From Haemonchus contortus (Eukaryota; Nematoda; Chromadorea; Rhabditida; Trichostrongylidae), in the NCBI GenBank assembly GCA_000469685.2, contig LS997567.1, positions 35,558,505-35,622,504 of the forward strand: a DNA stretch of 64,000 nucleotides. Reading direction: 5' to 3'. The notes under the pieces are model-generated. The model worked only from the letters and a program-made list of their open reading frames with translations. It had not been told where the DNA came from and ran no database searches. The position numbers and the translations under genes were made by a program. Within the stretch, counting starts at the first letter, position 1, and each line of letters starts with the position of its first letter. Of the stretch, positions 10,871 through 22,794 are shown piece by piece.

Positions 10871-12118
10871 TCTCTAGTTGAACAGCCGTTCGTATCACTG
10901 TTCTCCTTCAGAAAGTTATTAGTATTCGGGAGAAGCACCTTGAAGTTGAAGGTAAGACAAGGTGGTGAAGTTACAGAAATAACCCTGTTGACCGTCAGTA
11001 TAGACGACGAAATGAAAGAAGTGGGCGAGTATTGCGATCCTACTGAACGCCTCGTAATCAGACCTTAGAACTGTTCCTTCAAAAAACTTTTTTTACGAAA
11101 ATCAAGAGATTACAGTTATGCACCGATAAATGGCGAGGAAAGAACGAAGGCATTGTACTCGCTCCTTGGCTTAAGGCAGAAGATAAATGTTAAATATTCT
11201 TGAATTGCTCCTAAGGTTAAAGCCTTCCAAAAGGTCGTTTGCTCGAAAGTGGAGTCGGCCCCTCTACCATACCGATAGCTTTCAGTGTTTGCTCATCGTT
11301 GCAAGACAACTGCCACCTTTGAGCCCTTCTTTGTTTTCAATCGGATTTCTGGGGATTTGCGTCCGCCGATAAATTTATTTTCTCAAGTCGCAAGCATTAA
11401 GCCGCAATAATATATTACCTACCTGTAGCTACTTGCGAAATTGAATTGAATAGAAAAATGAAAATTGAGTGAAATGAAAAATTGCTTCTGCATAGGCGAA
11501 CCCGATAATTACAAATAAACAAAACCAGAATGAACGGTCATAAACGAGAGTTTTCTTTGTAGATTTGCTATTTCTGAATAGATGCTTAATGCGGGGGCGC
11601 ACTCCTCAGACGGAACTGATAAACGACCAAAGGCTTTATCTTTTACCCTTTACCTCGCTTAATCCTATATTTATAGCTTCACCGTAGTCATACGTACGCT
11701 AACTCATGATTTTTCCTGACTGGAATCATCCCCGCTTGTCAAGCTCAAATAAAGTTTCATATACTTAGCCAGTCGGGTTGCCCGGCTAACGCTGAGTTTT
11801 CCTCCTTCTTATGACCGACTTGTAATAATCGGCAAATTAGCTCCTCCTTATTTGGAGCAAATGATACTTCTGGGGTCATGAAAATCGACGAGGGTATACT
11901 AATAGGGTATGTATGTGGTTTTCGAAATTGACCGATGCTCATGCCTTTATTAGATGTCTCGATATGTTGCTGTTCATCCTAGAAATAATGACCCATTGGA
12001 GGTCCAACTGGTAGACAATCAAAGCCTTGAATGGTCATAAATGTTGCCGAATCATAATAACACCGTTATCAAATGTCTTTATCAACGAGGCTTCCTTTCT
12101 CTACGGATATATGTATCA
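10871..12118. other. Intergenic; one interspersed repeat
   Basis: No gene was recognised. The stretch 11430-11700 resembles 26080-26350 (shared gaaaattgagtgaaatgaa-like and tttaccctttacctcgct-like blocks), so it is an interspersed repeat of unknown type. Confidence 0.45.
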
Positions 12119-12826
12119 TTGAAGGCACAGTTCATAATAACTTTGGGTAATCCAGATTATGACGAAATATGGAATATAAGATGGAAGGTGGTGCGATGAA
12201 GACAAAGGAACTGTGTGAATCGGTGTTTCTAAAACGAAAAAATGCTTCGAGAAATCGTTGAAAAGGGGGCTGGACGAGAATGAGACCAGAAGAATGAAGA
12301 AGATTGGAGCGTTTGGTGCAAATAACTGACTATCGCAAGCAAACAAAAACAAAAACAGCAAAAACAGCATCCTCTTATAAGCATAAGTAAACCAATACCC
12401 TAGTAACAGCAAAAATAGCTCACCTTTTTGAGCCTCTTGGGGTAGGAAATTTAAAAATGGATTTCGGCCGCAAAAAGAAAAACAGGAAGAATAAAAAAAA
12501 ATAAAAACGAAAAAAATAATAAATAAATAAAAAAAAATAAAAAAAATAAATAATAAAAACGATAAAAACGTCGCCTCGTAACTCGGCGCGATCAGCCGAT
12601 TGTGTGTGGGTCCTAGAACGAATAATTGCAACATGTATCGCCTCGACACTCGTCTGACGTGTCATTGATCGAGGGACGGAAAAGCAACTCAAGACAGCGA
12701 TAGGGCTCCCACAATGCCCTAACCGTCGAGTTCTTGGTGCGAGAGGGTCCTTTCTATTACCCGAGGGGGCCACTGAGTATTTTAAGGGGAAGAACTCAGC
12801 ATTTGTATCGTGAACCATGCCTTTAA
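12119..12826. mobile_element. M2-family MITE, copy b (large, A-rich core)
   Basis: The ends TTGAAGGCACAGTTCATAAT and ATCGTGAACCATGCCTTTAA are eroded M2 termini. The core holds an A-rich low-complexity tract at about 12480-12565 that creates a long minus-strand Phe/Tyr-rich frame, which is not a gene. Confidence 0.6.
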
Positions 12827-12913
12827 ATGAGAATCCAAGATTACTAGCAGTCGGATAGGTTTTGCCAAGAACGATATTGGAGCAAAGAGAAACTGTGATC
12901 CTTCATTGATTTC

Positions 12914-13142
12914 TGTGCCAGAATCATGATTTAGCTCTCGAGCTAATTTCGCCATGAATCATTCGAACCAGAGAATTATTCACGCACCCAGACATACTTC
13001 ATATTCTCTGAATTTCTGGAAATACAATTCAGATGGAGCAGTCGGATAGGTTTCTACTTTGATGATATTTTATTGCCTTTCATTGCTGTCATAGAATCTT
13101 CACATCGAGCAGTCTTAACACCATCCATCGACAGTACAGAAA
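12914..13142 (+). repeat. Putative 5' LTR of the BEL/Pao element
   Basis: This is a direct repeat of 16510-16762. Both begin TG(T)-CCAGAATCATGAT and share aatttcgccatgaatca, attattcac and ccgacagt-type blocks. The edges are approximate, and the two copies are clearly diverged. Confidence 0.6.
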
Positions 13143-14390
13143 GTAACGAACACGTTACCTCAACCAACTCCGCATTGTCGACAGCGGCTAACCAAACTCA
13201 TCACCTCACATCACTGACTTCTTCGTTCTATATGTTCACTCAAAGAACAGCCACTGTCGTCAATCACACAATTACTGCGTTACGCCAACGAGTATGGATT
13301 CCAAAAGGTAGAACGACTGTCAGAAGAGTGATAAGAAACAGTTGTTTTCATTGCAATAGATTCACTTCGGAACCATACAAGCTACCGCCATTTCCAGGAC
13401 ACCCTATCAACAGAGTCACTCGACCTGTATATCCTTTCCAAAACATAGGAATGGATTTTGGACCAGCATCTGATAACGTGAAAGGGAAGTATCAGGTTCT
13501 TCTCCCTCACTTGTTTGAACTCGTGCAGTATTCGTTCTCAACAAGAGCAGTAACGCTGTACTTCACGTTCTCCGTCGCTTCATCGCAAGTACTGATTGTC
13601 CTTCATAGATACTCTGTGACAACGCTCAGTCTTTCAAAACGATCGTAGAATGCTACTAGACAATGCCTGAAGTCAACATGGATAAGGACATACTAGACCA
13701 CTGCTCAAAAAAACGATTTAAAGTGAAGTATATACCGAGCTTAAGCTCGTGGCAAGAAGATTTTACGAATAAAGGTGGTAGACGTCTTTAAAAATCCTTC
13801 GAGCCCTCTGTCAAAATCGTCTTTACACATCGAATACATAGGAGCGTTTATTAAGGAAACAGAAGCGTCGTTAACACAAGACCTCCGACTTATGTTACTG
13901 ATGAAGTGAACTATTTCCCACTACGCTTTATAGGTTTCCTTCGTCCATATGCATAATTCTTCGGTTCTTATTCTCAAGACGTCAGTGAAGAATGGACTCC
14001 AAGCACAACCACTCGCGAAACGCTTCTACGAGAATGAAGGAAAGGTGACGGTAGAGGGATGACGGTGCGTGCTTCTACGAGAATGGACCCGATTATTGAT
14101 GAAGACTGCGACACTTGCGATCATTGAAGAACTTTGGAAATGATGGGCAATAGAGCATCTCATTTCGTGGCGTGAGCATTACAAAAATCATCACTCTATC
14201 CCACCCACGCACGAACCCGATCCTTCTAAAAAAGGTGACTAGGTACTCATAAACGATCCCAACCTCGATCGAGGGCAATGGAAAATGGGTAGAATCGTCG
14301 GATCCTGGGACGAATTCAAACGATTAGTGGAAATACAAGTGCCATCGAGATAAGTCATCACAAGACCGCATAATCTGATCTACAAATTGG
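13073..14390 (+). pseudogene. BEL/Pao integrase relic
   Basis: The open frame 13073-13648 contains TALRQRVWIPKGR followed by VRRVIRNSCFHCNRF (the zinc-binding H2C2 end) and PFQNIGMDFGP, the start of the integrase core. Homology continues out of frame: near 14280-14400 it reads VGSWDEFKRLVEIQVPS, then VITRPHNLIYKLEI, the usual C-terminal end of Pao integrases. Stops in between make it nonfunctional. Confidence 0.75.
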
Positions 14391-16553
14391 AGATAGCCCA
14401 CACAGGTGAAGATCCGTCATCGTCCCTACCCTCACCTTCGTCTTCATCATCTACAAATCCAATGATCACAAGGTCAAAAGCCCGACCCCATTTTGCTTCT
14501 CTTCTCTTGCTTCTCATACATGCACAATTCATGACATGCATTCAACTCGTCAGCACAATCAACACCCGCTGTCCAGACGAAATGAACATCAAAAAAAGTC
14601 ATCATTCATGCGTCTCACAAGGAATCGCAATCGCCAGGTACAACACATTCACTCAAGAACAGTTACCATGACTCTAAGAGGTACCACTACTTCAACGGAA
14701 GTGTCGTTAATGCCAGGTCACACAAACCGATGGAACAACCGATTCACTCTTATTGGCACGACCACACCTCAATTACCAATAGTCGGTTCGACCTTCATGG
14801 AAAATGAGGACAACATTGCAATAATCTAATCTGCTTAGAGGAGGCAACTAATACCGCATAGGACAGCTTCAATGTGCGACACCACAAGACGCCAAGGAAT
14901 TCAAATATTCGCATTCATTCACAAGAGAAAATACATTCGCAAGCGAATCATGCAAACGCTCCCCTGGATTTAAGAAAGCATCGTGCAACCGCTCAAATGG
15001 AGATAAGGAAAACTTGCTGAAAGCTAATCTTTTGCCTCAGGTGGGGAAAATTTTCTTCATCACCCGCAACAAAGGACAAGTCTTCGCAAAGCTGAACATC
15101 GGTTCCGTTCTTCGACTTACCCATTGCGTACAGCGTGCTTCACATGGTGCAGCACGATATTTTCCCGGCCTTTTTATATCTGCTTTACCTTTTTCTGTGC
15201 TCCAAAAAGGTGAGTATACATATTTGACCCTAGAGGGTAACATGTGTATATACGTGGGACTGCAAGCTCTGAAGTGATTTTTGAACTCTCCATTCTTCTT
15301 CGCGCAGTACTTCAATTTCGATCTTCTTTAATTCTACATTCGACATATTACGACATACTACGTGCTAAATATCATAGTACTATTGAATATTTAAGGAGCA
15401 TTTCTTGTGAAATGATCGCCCTTCCTCCGTCCTTTGTGTGAAGTACGATTCTTCGTTCGTATCTATTTGTTTTTCTTATGAACAAATGCGAAGAATCTCC
15501 GGAAAAACTGAAAGGGATGCTGGCAGCCTAGAACCTCTCTATCCAGTACCTCTTCAAACCCTTGAAAACGGAATTGATCTCGCCTTTGATTGTATGAAAA
15601 CCATAGACTTCCTTCATTGCTCGAAACCGACCGTTCATCACTGGAATTACAACCCGATTCCTCACTTGCTTAATCTACAGCATTCACAACCATGTCATCC
15701 AAGACATCCCGTCCTTCATCGATTCCGTCACCACTTTCGGCAAGCAGATCGTCGAATGATTGATTCAACTTATCTATTGCTGTTTTCCGGAGTAATTTTT
15801 ATTTGAAAGGGAGCTCTGAGTGCGAAATTACTCTAGAGTCCGAAGCTAAGTTTGCAAAGAACATACTTTGCAATTCGCCGCAAAAAACTGCTGCGTGGCC
15901 GAGTGCTGCACGCCGTGAGTCACGCCGCGTCGATTACAAAAGAAGCACACATGCCAGCTAGCGCGGAAACCCCACGGTATGCAATGGGTTAATCTTGTGA
16001 TGGACAGTTAAGCTCAACGTCAGACGTCCTGCACATTCCAGCAAGCGACCTGATTGGCTGATATATTTGCTTCGCGGGCGCAACACTGAAACTCGCCTGC
16101 ATAAGCGACGAAGCAGCTTGCAACCAGGATTAAAGCCAAGTTGCAAAATGCATTTCACGCACATACATAAATGAACTCGTGTTTCACTTTTCATGTCGGA
16201 ATTTCCTGCGCTGCGCCAACCCGGGAGGCTCTGCCAACATCAGTATCAGAAGAACCTTGGTGTATGTTCACGATGGTCTTGTTAATGCCGAACGGGGTGT
16301 TGGCAGTGAAAGCACAAGTTCTTCAAGTGATATATCTGTTTTCTCAGATGTCTTCACAAAGGTGTCGAAAGGTGCTCAAAGCCTCGCTTATTCTGTGCAA
16401 CCCTTTTTTCTTCACGTATCTGATGAAAGATGTGTTTTCGCGTTGGTCATTTTATTGTTACTTCTAACATTTGTTTCACGTACTTATCGTGCCTACTGGC
16501 GGGAGTTTCTGTACCAGAATCATGATCTAGCTCTCAAGCGAATTTCGCCATGA
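14391..16553 (+). pseudogene. Env-like region of the BEL/Pao element
   Basis: Directly after the integrase there is a Ser/Pro linker, a hydrophobic leader-like stretch (FASLLLLLIHAQF) and a Cys-containing segment, all interrupted by stops. The frame 16179-16553 has a strongly hydrophobic segment (VFALVILLLLLTFV) followed by basic residues, as expected for a C-terminal membrane anchor. Some nematode BEL elements carry an env of phlebovirus-glycoprotein type. The assignment here rests on position and topology rather than on a recognised domain. Confidence 0.45.
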
Positions 16554-16762
16554 ATCACTCGAACGAAAGAATTATTCACCCACCTAAACATACTTCATAG
16601 TCTCTCAATTTCTAGCATATATAATTCAAATAGAAGAGATTCTTAATTCCGATGAGACCTACATAAGCTTTCCAGTTCGATTCCATTTCCTCGCTTTCCA
16701 CGCGGCAATACGAATTCGTATCGAGCAGCCTCAACAATGTCCGTCGACAGTGCAGAAAATTG
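16510..16762 (+). repeat. Putative 3' LTR of the BEL/Pao element
   Basis: This is the direct-repeat partner of 12914-13142. The last codons of the env-like frame (YWREFLYQNH) run into it. Confidence 0.6.
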
Positions 16763-16889
16763 GGTCATAAACTTTGCTGTATAGCGGTCGTAATCTAACT
16801 GCAAGAAATGGACAAGTTTTCATCACTTTATAATTTAGTACCCACTATTGGTCCCTGTCATTCCCTTACCGCTCTTGTCGAATGAAACA

Positions 16890-17283
16890 TATCAGGGAGT
16901 CAAAGCTAGATCGTGAATAACAATGGCGTTAGGGCTTGATTGGTGAGTGGATCTTGCTCTCTGAGGCTTAATCTTTCGTCGATGTTTCCATCCTGCCGCT
17001 AGTGTTTTTCCTGCCCCTCTATTCGTAGCAATTTGGAACCTCCAGGTCCTCGAAAAGAAGATATGAATTTCTGCAAAACAATCATTTCGCTCAAACCTCG
17101 CCTCCCGTGGGCGGAGTCCGGTCTTGCCACCTAACATAAGTATTCTCATCGTGCCACCTGCACTCCTACCAAATTCGAGCTCCCTAGGTCCACGGGGACA
17201 GGAGTTATGAATTTCCGGTGGGACCCACGCACACAACACACACACACGAACACACAGACATTAGCACGTTATATAGTAGGATA
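16890..17283 (-). repeat. Minisatellite-type element, locus H1 (short)
   Basis: About two diverged ~125-bp units share the blocks cctaggtccacggggacagg and gggcggagtccgg with the array at 50226-51300, in reverse orientation. They are followed by a CA-rich run and then GCACGTTATATAGTAGGAT. The same order of parts occurs at 35900-40440 and 50151-51640. Confidence 0.65.
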
Positions 17284-17864
17284 ATACAGGCTTAAGGCAT
17301 AACCGATGAACAAGCGAGAAATTATTATGACCGTTCCATATTAGTATTAGAAGTGTGAGAGGGCTACGAAGGCAATATGGGGAGCACCTGTTGTATTGCA
17401 ATCATTGATGCACGCCAGTAGCTAATATTCGTGTTTCTTAATTTATTTAGTTAGTTACACACTATACAAGGCAATACTGAAAAGATTCAACGGTCCAATC
17501 CGGAAGAGAAAAAACCTAACAAACCGAGGGAGAGCACCAACAGCAACAATATGAATGGTAAGAACAAATAGCAAATTCCATGTCTGAGGAACAGCCTTTT
17601 TGAAGGATTTCTGTGGAGCCCTCGACACAGCAGAAACGAGCGCCACTGTACAGCTCTGAAATCTCGTCCGAACATTCTATCCGTCGACCGACTAAAATTC
17701 GTTAATTTGAAATGTGAAATTTATTACACTCTACGGTATATGCAAAGAAACGTCAAAAACAAACAAACGCATCCAATTCATAGAACCTAAATCACCAATG
17801 TTAAATAACTGATGGGACACAAATAGATATACATACTTGTATGCATAGATGTATATAATATATA

Positions 17865-18254
17865 TATGTATGTATGTATGCATGTATGTATGTATGTATG
17901 TATGTATGTATGTATGTATGTATGTATGTATGTATGTATGTATGTATGTATGTATGTATGTATGTATGTATGTATGTATGTATGTATGTATGTATGTATG
18001 TATGTATGTATGTATGTATGTATGTATGTATGTATGTATGTATGTATGTATGTATGTATGTATGTATGTATGTATGGGTATGTATGTGTGTATGTATGTA
18101 TGTATGTATGTATGTATGTATGTATGTATGTATGTATGTATGTATGTATGTATGTATGTATGTATGTATGTATGTATGTATGTATGTATGTATGTATGTA
18201 TGTATGTATGTATGTATGTATGTATGTATGTATGTATGTATGTATGTATGTATG

Positions 18255-18320
<66 letters not shown>
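17865..18320. repeat. TATG tetranucleotide array running into TA array
   Basis: About 395 bp of TATG with a few interruptions (for example at 17881 and 18075-18088) is followed by about 60 bp of TA. Open frames of 150-220 residues on both strands are artefacts of the 4-base period. Length is probably polymorphic. Confidence 0.95.
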
Positions 18321-18323
<3 letters not shown>

Positions 18324-18499
18324 GATGCGCCATAAATATGGTAACAATTTTTCGGACAACCGTAATCCCCTCGTTTGGAGGGTTTCGAATTTGCACCTTC
18401 CCTTATGTTTATGATATACCTGAGCCCATATACATATCTACTTTGGAAGGAGCAGAAGAAAAAGGCTAGAAATTATGGGACCAGTGTTGTCGAACTGGT

Positions 18500-18986
18500 T
18501 GAAAAATGTTTAAGACCTTGGAAACTTTTTGGATTTTCTCTTTGACCTTATCTTTGATAGACTTTACTTGATGGCACTTTTATCTTGTAACCGAAAAAGT
18601 ATGAGGTTAATGAGAACTGTGCCTTCAAGATCAGAAGAAAAGAAAAGATCCGTCAACATAGAAAAAAATAATAAACTGCTCATTTAACCGAAAAAGCATC
18701 ACGTTTTTGAATTTCCAGGCTTTCCGTTTTCCAATGGCGACAGAATGATGAATGTTCGTCACATCACGAAAATTCGTTTCGAATGGATCAGTACTACTGC
18801 GTGAATGACAGTAGTAGTTGTCACAATTATAGTACAACTGATGACGAATTCTCCAACGATTATAAAAGAAGTGTCATCAACACGATATTCAACCATTTCC
18901 TGACAAAGTCTTCTGGTGGATTTCTAATTTCTTAGAATGATCTCCTCCTCTATATTCCTTGAGTGATACTCTGATGTTTCGGGTTT
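18500..18986. repeat. Duplicate of 4420-4960 upstream of CRM-B
   Basis: It shares long blocks with 4420-4960, including gatgacgaattctccaacga and gatattcaaccatttcct. It is part of the duplicated unit that includes the CRM genes. Confidence 0.6.
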
Positions 18987-19214
18987 CTAGATTTCCACCT
19001 TCATCAGATAAAATCTTATGCCATATCCTTTCACATTTAACGGATGAAATGTCATCTCATATTTTTTTGCTAATGCCTTAGCAAAATCAGCTATAACTTC
19101 AGAAAAAAAATCTTGTACTGGGGTTGATGGGATTTCGGTGCTTCCGCAAGAAAGGCTCTCGAAAACGGGAATGAATTTTTCGAAACCGCTGTTTGCCTCT
19201 TGCAATAAGTTCAC
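18987..19214 (-). CDS. Possible coding exon upstream of CRM-B, unknown function
   Basis: A minus-strand frame of 75 residues has normal composition (GFEKFIPVFESLSCGS, then DFFSEVIADFAKALAKKYEM). Its first codon is GTG and TTCTAAG lies just upstream, so it may be an internal exon rather than a start. The paralogous frame at 4960-5130 is broken by stops. No family was recognised. Confidence 0.3.
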   Translation of the reverse strand: MNLLQEANSGFEKFIPVFESLSCGSTEIPSTPVQDFFSEVIADFAKALAKKYEMTFHPLNVKGYGIRFYLMKVEI

Positions 19215-19706
19215 ATAGGAATCTTAGAACAGACATTAATTTGTCCCGAGCAACCTACAGTGAAAACTAGTAAACTAATTGTACAATCTGAAAGTAAAAA
19301 GAAGGAAAGGGAGGGAAGCACTGTTCATCTTGGCTCATTCTCCCTACAGTTCACCCAGTCGGGAGCATACAGTGCTGAAAGGATGGTTATAGTTAATATC
19401 CAATTGAAGCATCTCTTCTCTTCCAGTATCAAAATTGACGTTCATGTGTCGAGTTCTTCATTCTAAGGTAAGCATCATTTCGAGTAGACCTAAAGGAGCT
19501 TCCAAATAAAGCACGGAACAACATTAACTTTTGCTTAAAGCAATACTTTGAAGAATGCTCTTTTAAAATCTACAGCAGGGTCGAAATTTGCCGACTGGCA
19601 ACTCTCAACAAATGATACTGACAGGCTGACGACTGATCCAGTTCAGTAAAAAAAGCCTTGCTCACTATTATAATTGCTGTTACAAAATCAACTACTAATT
19701 TCCTGC

Positions 19707-19711
19707 TTCAG
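19707..19711 (+). promoter_or_regulatory. Candidate spliced-leader acceptor of CRM-B
   Basis: TTCAG lies 7 bases before the ATG, in the same context as CRM-A. Confidence 0.6.
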
Positions 19712-19718
19712 GCGAATA

Positions 19719-22129
19719 ATGCACAGATTCCCTGCAGTTTTCGTTTTCCTTCAACTGTTATCTGCCTGCTTTGCAAATCCAGTAAGTCGCTGATTCACTC
19801 TAAAATGGAACAAAGGGTTTATTCAGAATTATGTGCATTTGGCAAAACTCTATCGGTGCAAATATTCTAAATATAATCGAAAATTGCCTATCTTCACTGG
19901 TAAGGATGGAATCCAAAATTGTTAAAGAAAAACTGAGAAAGTCAAGATGGAGGCTTCTGATGAAAGAAGTGCTCCCAAATTACTCAAGAAAAAGTTGTTA
20001 TTTTGGCTAGGGTTCATCGTGCAGTAGCTGTCTGCAATTGTGCTATGCTGGATGTGGATCAGGAAGCTGTAACTGTCAGAAAACCTGTGGCAGCGTCTGC
20101 GGAGGTGCAGGTGTGGGTGGTTATGTGAGTCTTCAAAGTCCATATTGAACTACCACAATAACTAATTTTGAAGAGAGAAAAGAATTACTGGTTACATATA
20201 AATTATAGTCCTCATGTGGGACTTGTCTACAATCGTGCTATGCTGGATGTGGTTCAGGAAGCTGTAACTGTCAGAAAACTTGTGGTAGTGTCTGCGGCGG
20301 TGCAGTTGTGGGAGGTTATGTAAGTATAAATGTAGATGGAGAACAACCGAGGAATTTTTTGGTAAAATGTTAAGTGAGCTAATGTCGTCAAAATATATTC
20401 CTGTCGTTTGTTCTCGTGACTGGCTTCTGTTTCATTTTCAGACCTCATGTGGTACTTGTCTACAGTCGTGCTATGCTGGATGTGGGTCGGGAAGCTGCAA
20501 CTGCCAGAAGACCTGCGGTGGCGTCTGCGGAGGCGGAGCAGTGGTCGTCGGTGGCTATGTAAGTGCTTGAAATGAAAGTTGAATCTTGTAAACTCGGTTC
20601 TTCTAATGGCAGAGGACTGAGACACATGAAAATTCAAAGAGCAACACAAAGTAAACGCACGTATACGCCTCGCAGTCAGCTGTGATTATTTTGATTCACT
20701 TCTTTGATTTGCAGGCTTCCTGTAGCACTTGTCTACAGTCGTGCTATGCTGGATGTGGATCAGGAAGCTGCAACTGCCAGAAGACCTGCGGTGGTGTCTG
20801 CGGAGGCGGAGCAGTGGCCGTTGGTGGCTATGTAAGTGCTTGAAACGAAAGACGATTCTTGTAAGCCCGGTTCCTCCAATGGCAGAGTGGTGAGACACAT
20901 GAAAATGTTACTTTTCAAAGAGCAACACAAAAAGTAACTGCTCGTATTCACCTCGCAATCAGCTGTGCTTATTTTGATTCACTTCTGATTTGCAGGCTTC
21001 TTGTAGCACTTGTCTACAGTCGTGCTATGCTGGATGTGGATCAGGAAGCTGTAACTGTCAGAAGACCTGTGGTGGCATCTGCGGAGGTGCAGTTGTGGGC
21101 GGCTATGTAAGTATAAATTGTAGATGGAGAACAACCGAGAAATTTTGTTCGGTAAAATATTAAGTAAGCAAATATCGTCAAAATATGTTCCTGTCGTGTA
21201 TCCTCGTTAGTGGCTTCTGCTTCATTTTCAGACCACATGTGGTACTTGCCTCCAGTCGTGCTATGCTGGATGTGGATCGGGAAGCTGTAACTGTCAAAAG
21301 ACCTGTGGTGGTGTCTGCGGCGGTGCAGTCATGGGCGGTTTCGTGAGTTTTCGAAGTTGATATTGAACTATCAGGAGTACTGGTTTCGAAAAAAAAAGAG
21401 TTACTGGTTACGTATGAGTTATAGTCCTCATGTATCACTTGTCTACAATCGTGCTATGCTGGATGTGGATCGGGAATTTGTAACTGTCAGAAAACTTGTG
21501 GAAGTGTCTGCGGTGGTGCAGTTGTGAGCAGTTATGTAAGTTTTCAGCAGTGTTCTGGGATGTTCTGGAATAATTTTGTGGCCCAAAGTGTCTCCGGCTT
21601 ACATACAAGTATTGCACTGTAATCGAGTGTGAAAAGAAGTGAACGGAAAGTTCTCCTTCAAATGAAAAAAGACACGGCTGCCTTTCTAGGTCGCTCCTGT
21701 CGTTCCGTTGGTACCCGCTCAGGTTTCATTTGGAGGATGCAGAAGTCAATGTTTCCAACAATGTGGTGCCTCATGCGGCTCATCATCCGTATGTCTGGGC
21801 TCTTGTCAATCATCATGCGGAGCACGATGCCAAGTTTTGCCAACCTGTATGAGTACTTGTAAGAGCGGATGTATGAGCAGTTGTCGAAATGTCGCTTATC
21901 TCATGCCTTGCCAGCAAAGGTGCCAAGCGACCTGCGCACAGACTTGTCGAGGAGTACAACAATTCGTTGTGAGTTCTACACCTTCCACACTTTGATTTAC
22001 TGTTTTAGCTGTTTTGGCGAGTATTTTGAAATGTGTTCGTTACAGGTACCATGTTCCACATCCGGTTCTGGCTGTGGCTGCTCCAGCGGTTACAGCTCAT
22101 GCGGAGGAGGAATGTGCTGCCGCGTATAG
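19719..22129 (+). CDS. CRM-B: modular cysteine-rich secreted protein, 405 aa
   Basis: Ten phase-0 exons: 19719-19781, 20011-20124, 20209-20319, 20442-20558, 20715-20831, 20996-21106, 21232-21342, 21425-21535, 21690-21968 and 22046-22129. The order is a signal peptide (21 aa), seven eight-Cys modules (38, 37, 39, 39, 37, 37, 37 aa), the 93-residue C-x3-C domain and the 27-residue last exon. Introns are 77-229 bp. Modules fall in two types: AS/TSC...VCGGGAV-VGGY (39 aa) and a 37-residue form with VCGGAVV. Introns after exons 3 and 6 are near copies of each other, so the array grew by duplicating blocks of exon plus intron. The gene has one intact module more than CRM-A. The last two exons are almost identical to CRM-A, while exon 1 is visibly diverged. 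Function is unknown; secretion is inferred from the leader. Confidence 0.92.
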
Positions 22130-22223
22130 AAGCCTTTTATGAATCATTGACCGTAATGAGTGCTCATGTAAGGTGTCATACGTGTTGTTGCTTATTTTGG
22201 TGGCAGTTGTTGGGTTTGATCAG

Positions 22224-22229
22224 ATTAAA
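22224..22229 (+). terminator. Possible poly(A) signal of CRM-B
   Basis: ATTAAA lies at the position where CRM-A has AATAAA, about 95 bp after the stop. Confidence 0.5.
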
Positions 22230-22794
22230 ACTCTACTTCATCACTTTTGTGCACTTGAGAAGCCCCCAGGGACTCAGTCAAAGGTACAAAGACAGTTCCA
22301 ATGATTTTTGGTACAGATGGTCAAATAAAATTGATCACCAAACCCTAGTGATAATACAAAAGACTTTCCATTCAGGAATTCAAAATTGCTGCTTCTGAAC
22401 TACTTTTATAAAAAAAGTAAAAGTTTTCACTTCTGTAGATAACTGAGAGGAATAGAGTGAAGGAGCTGGAATTTCTTCTTGACTGGAGATCACCTCACCT
22501 GTATCACCTGCACCCCGTTGATCGTCGATTTCCTCGAGCGGGCGCCAACGGCATGATCTTCGTTCGTCGACGGAGCTCGGAACTTCAGATTCCCTTCTGC
22601 ACTTGTGTGTATAGAGGGATTCCGAGCATCGTTCTTTCCACAGCGCGTTTAATGAAGCTAACTACATGCTCATCCTGCTTTCGTAAAGTCCAAGTCTCTG
22701 AGGCATGTGTTAAAGGAGGAAGGACCGCAGTGTCGAAAAGGTGAGCGCGGAGCCGGATATTCTTTGTTTTCTCTTCACTACTCCCTCGATGTTC

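Larger units (their letters stand above)
12914..16765 (+). mobile_element. Internally deleted BEL/Pao LTR retrotransposon
   Basis: Two diverged direct repeats bracket about 3.4 kb. Integrase sequence begins almost directly after the 5' repeat, so gag, protease, reverse transcriptase and RNase H are missing. The integrase is followed by an env-like region ending in a hydrophobic anchor that reads into the 3' repeat. Several stops and frameshifts show it is inactive. Confidence 0.7.

Noticed and set aside
12116..12818. 177-residue minus-strand Phe-rich hydrophobic frame that looks like a membrane protein
   Set aside because: It is caused by an A-rich low-complexity tract inside an M2 element.
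17731..18469. Open frames of 150-221 residues rich in MYVC or IHTY
   Set aside because: They are TATG/TA microsatellite translations.
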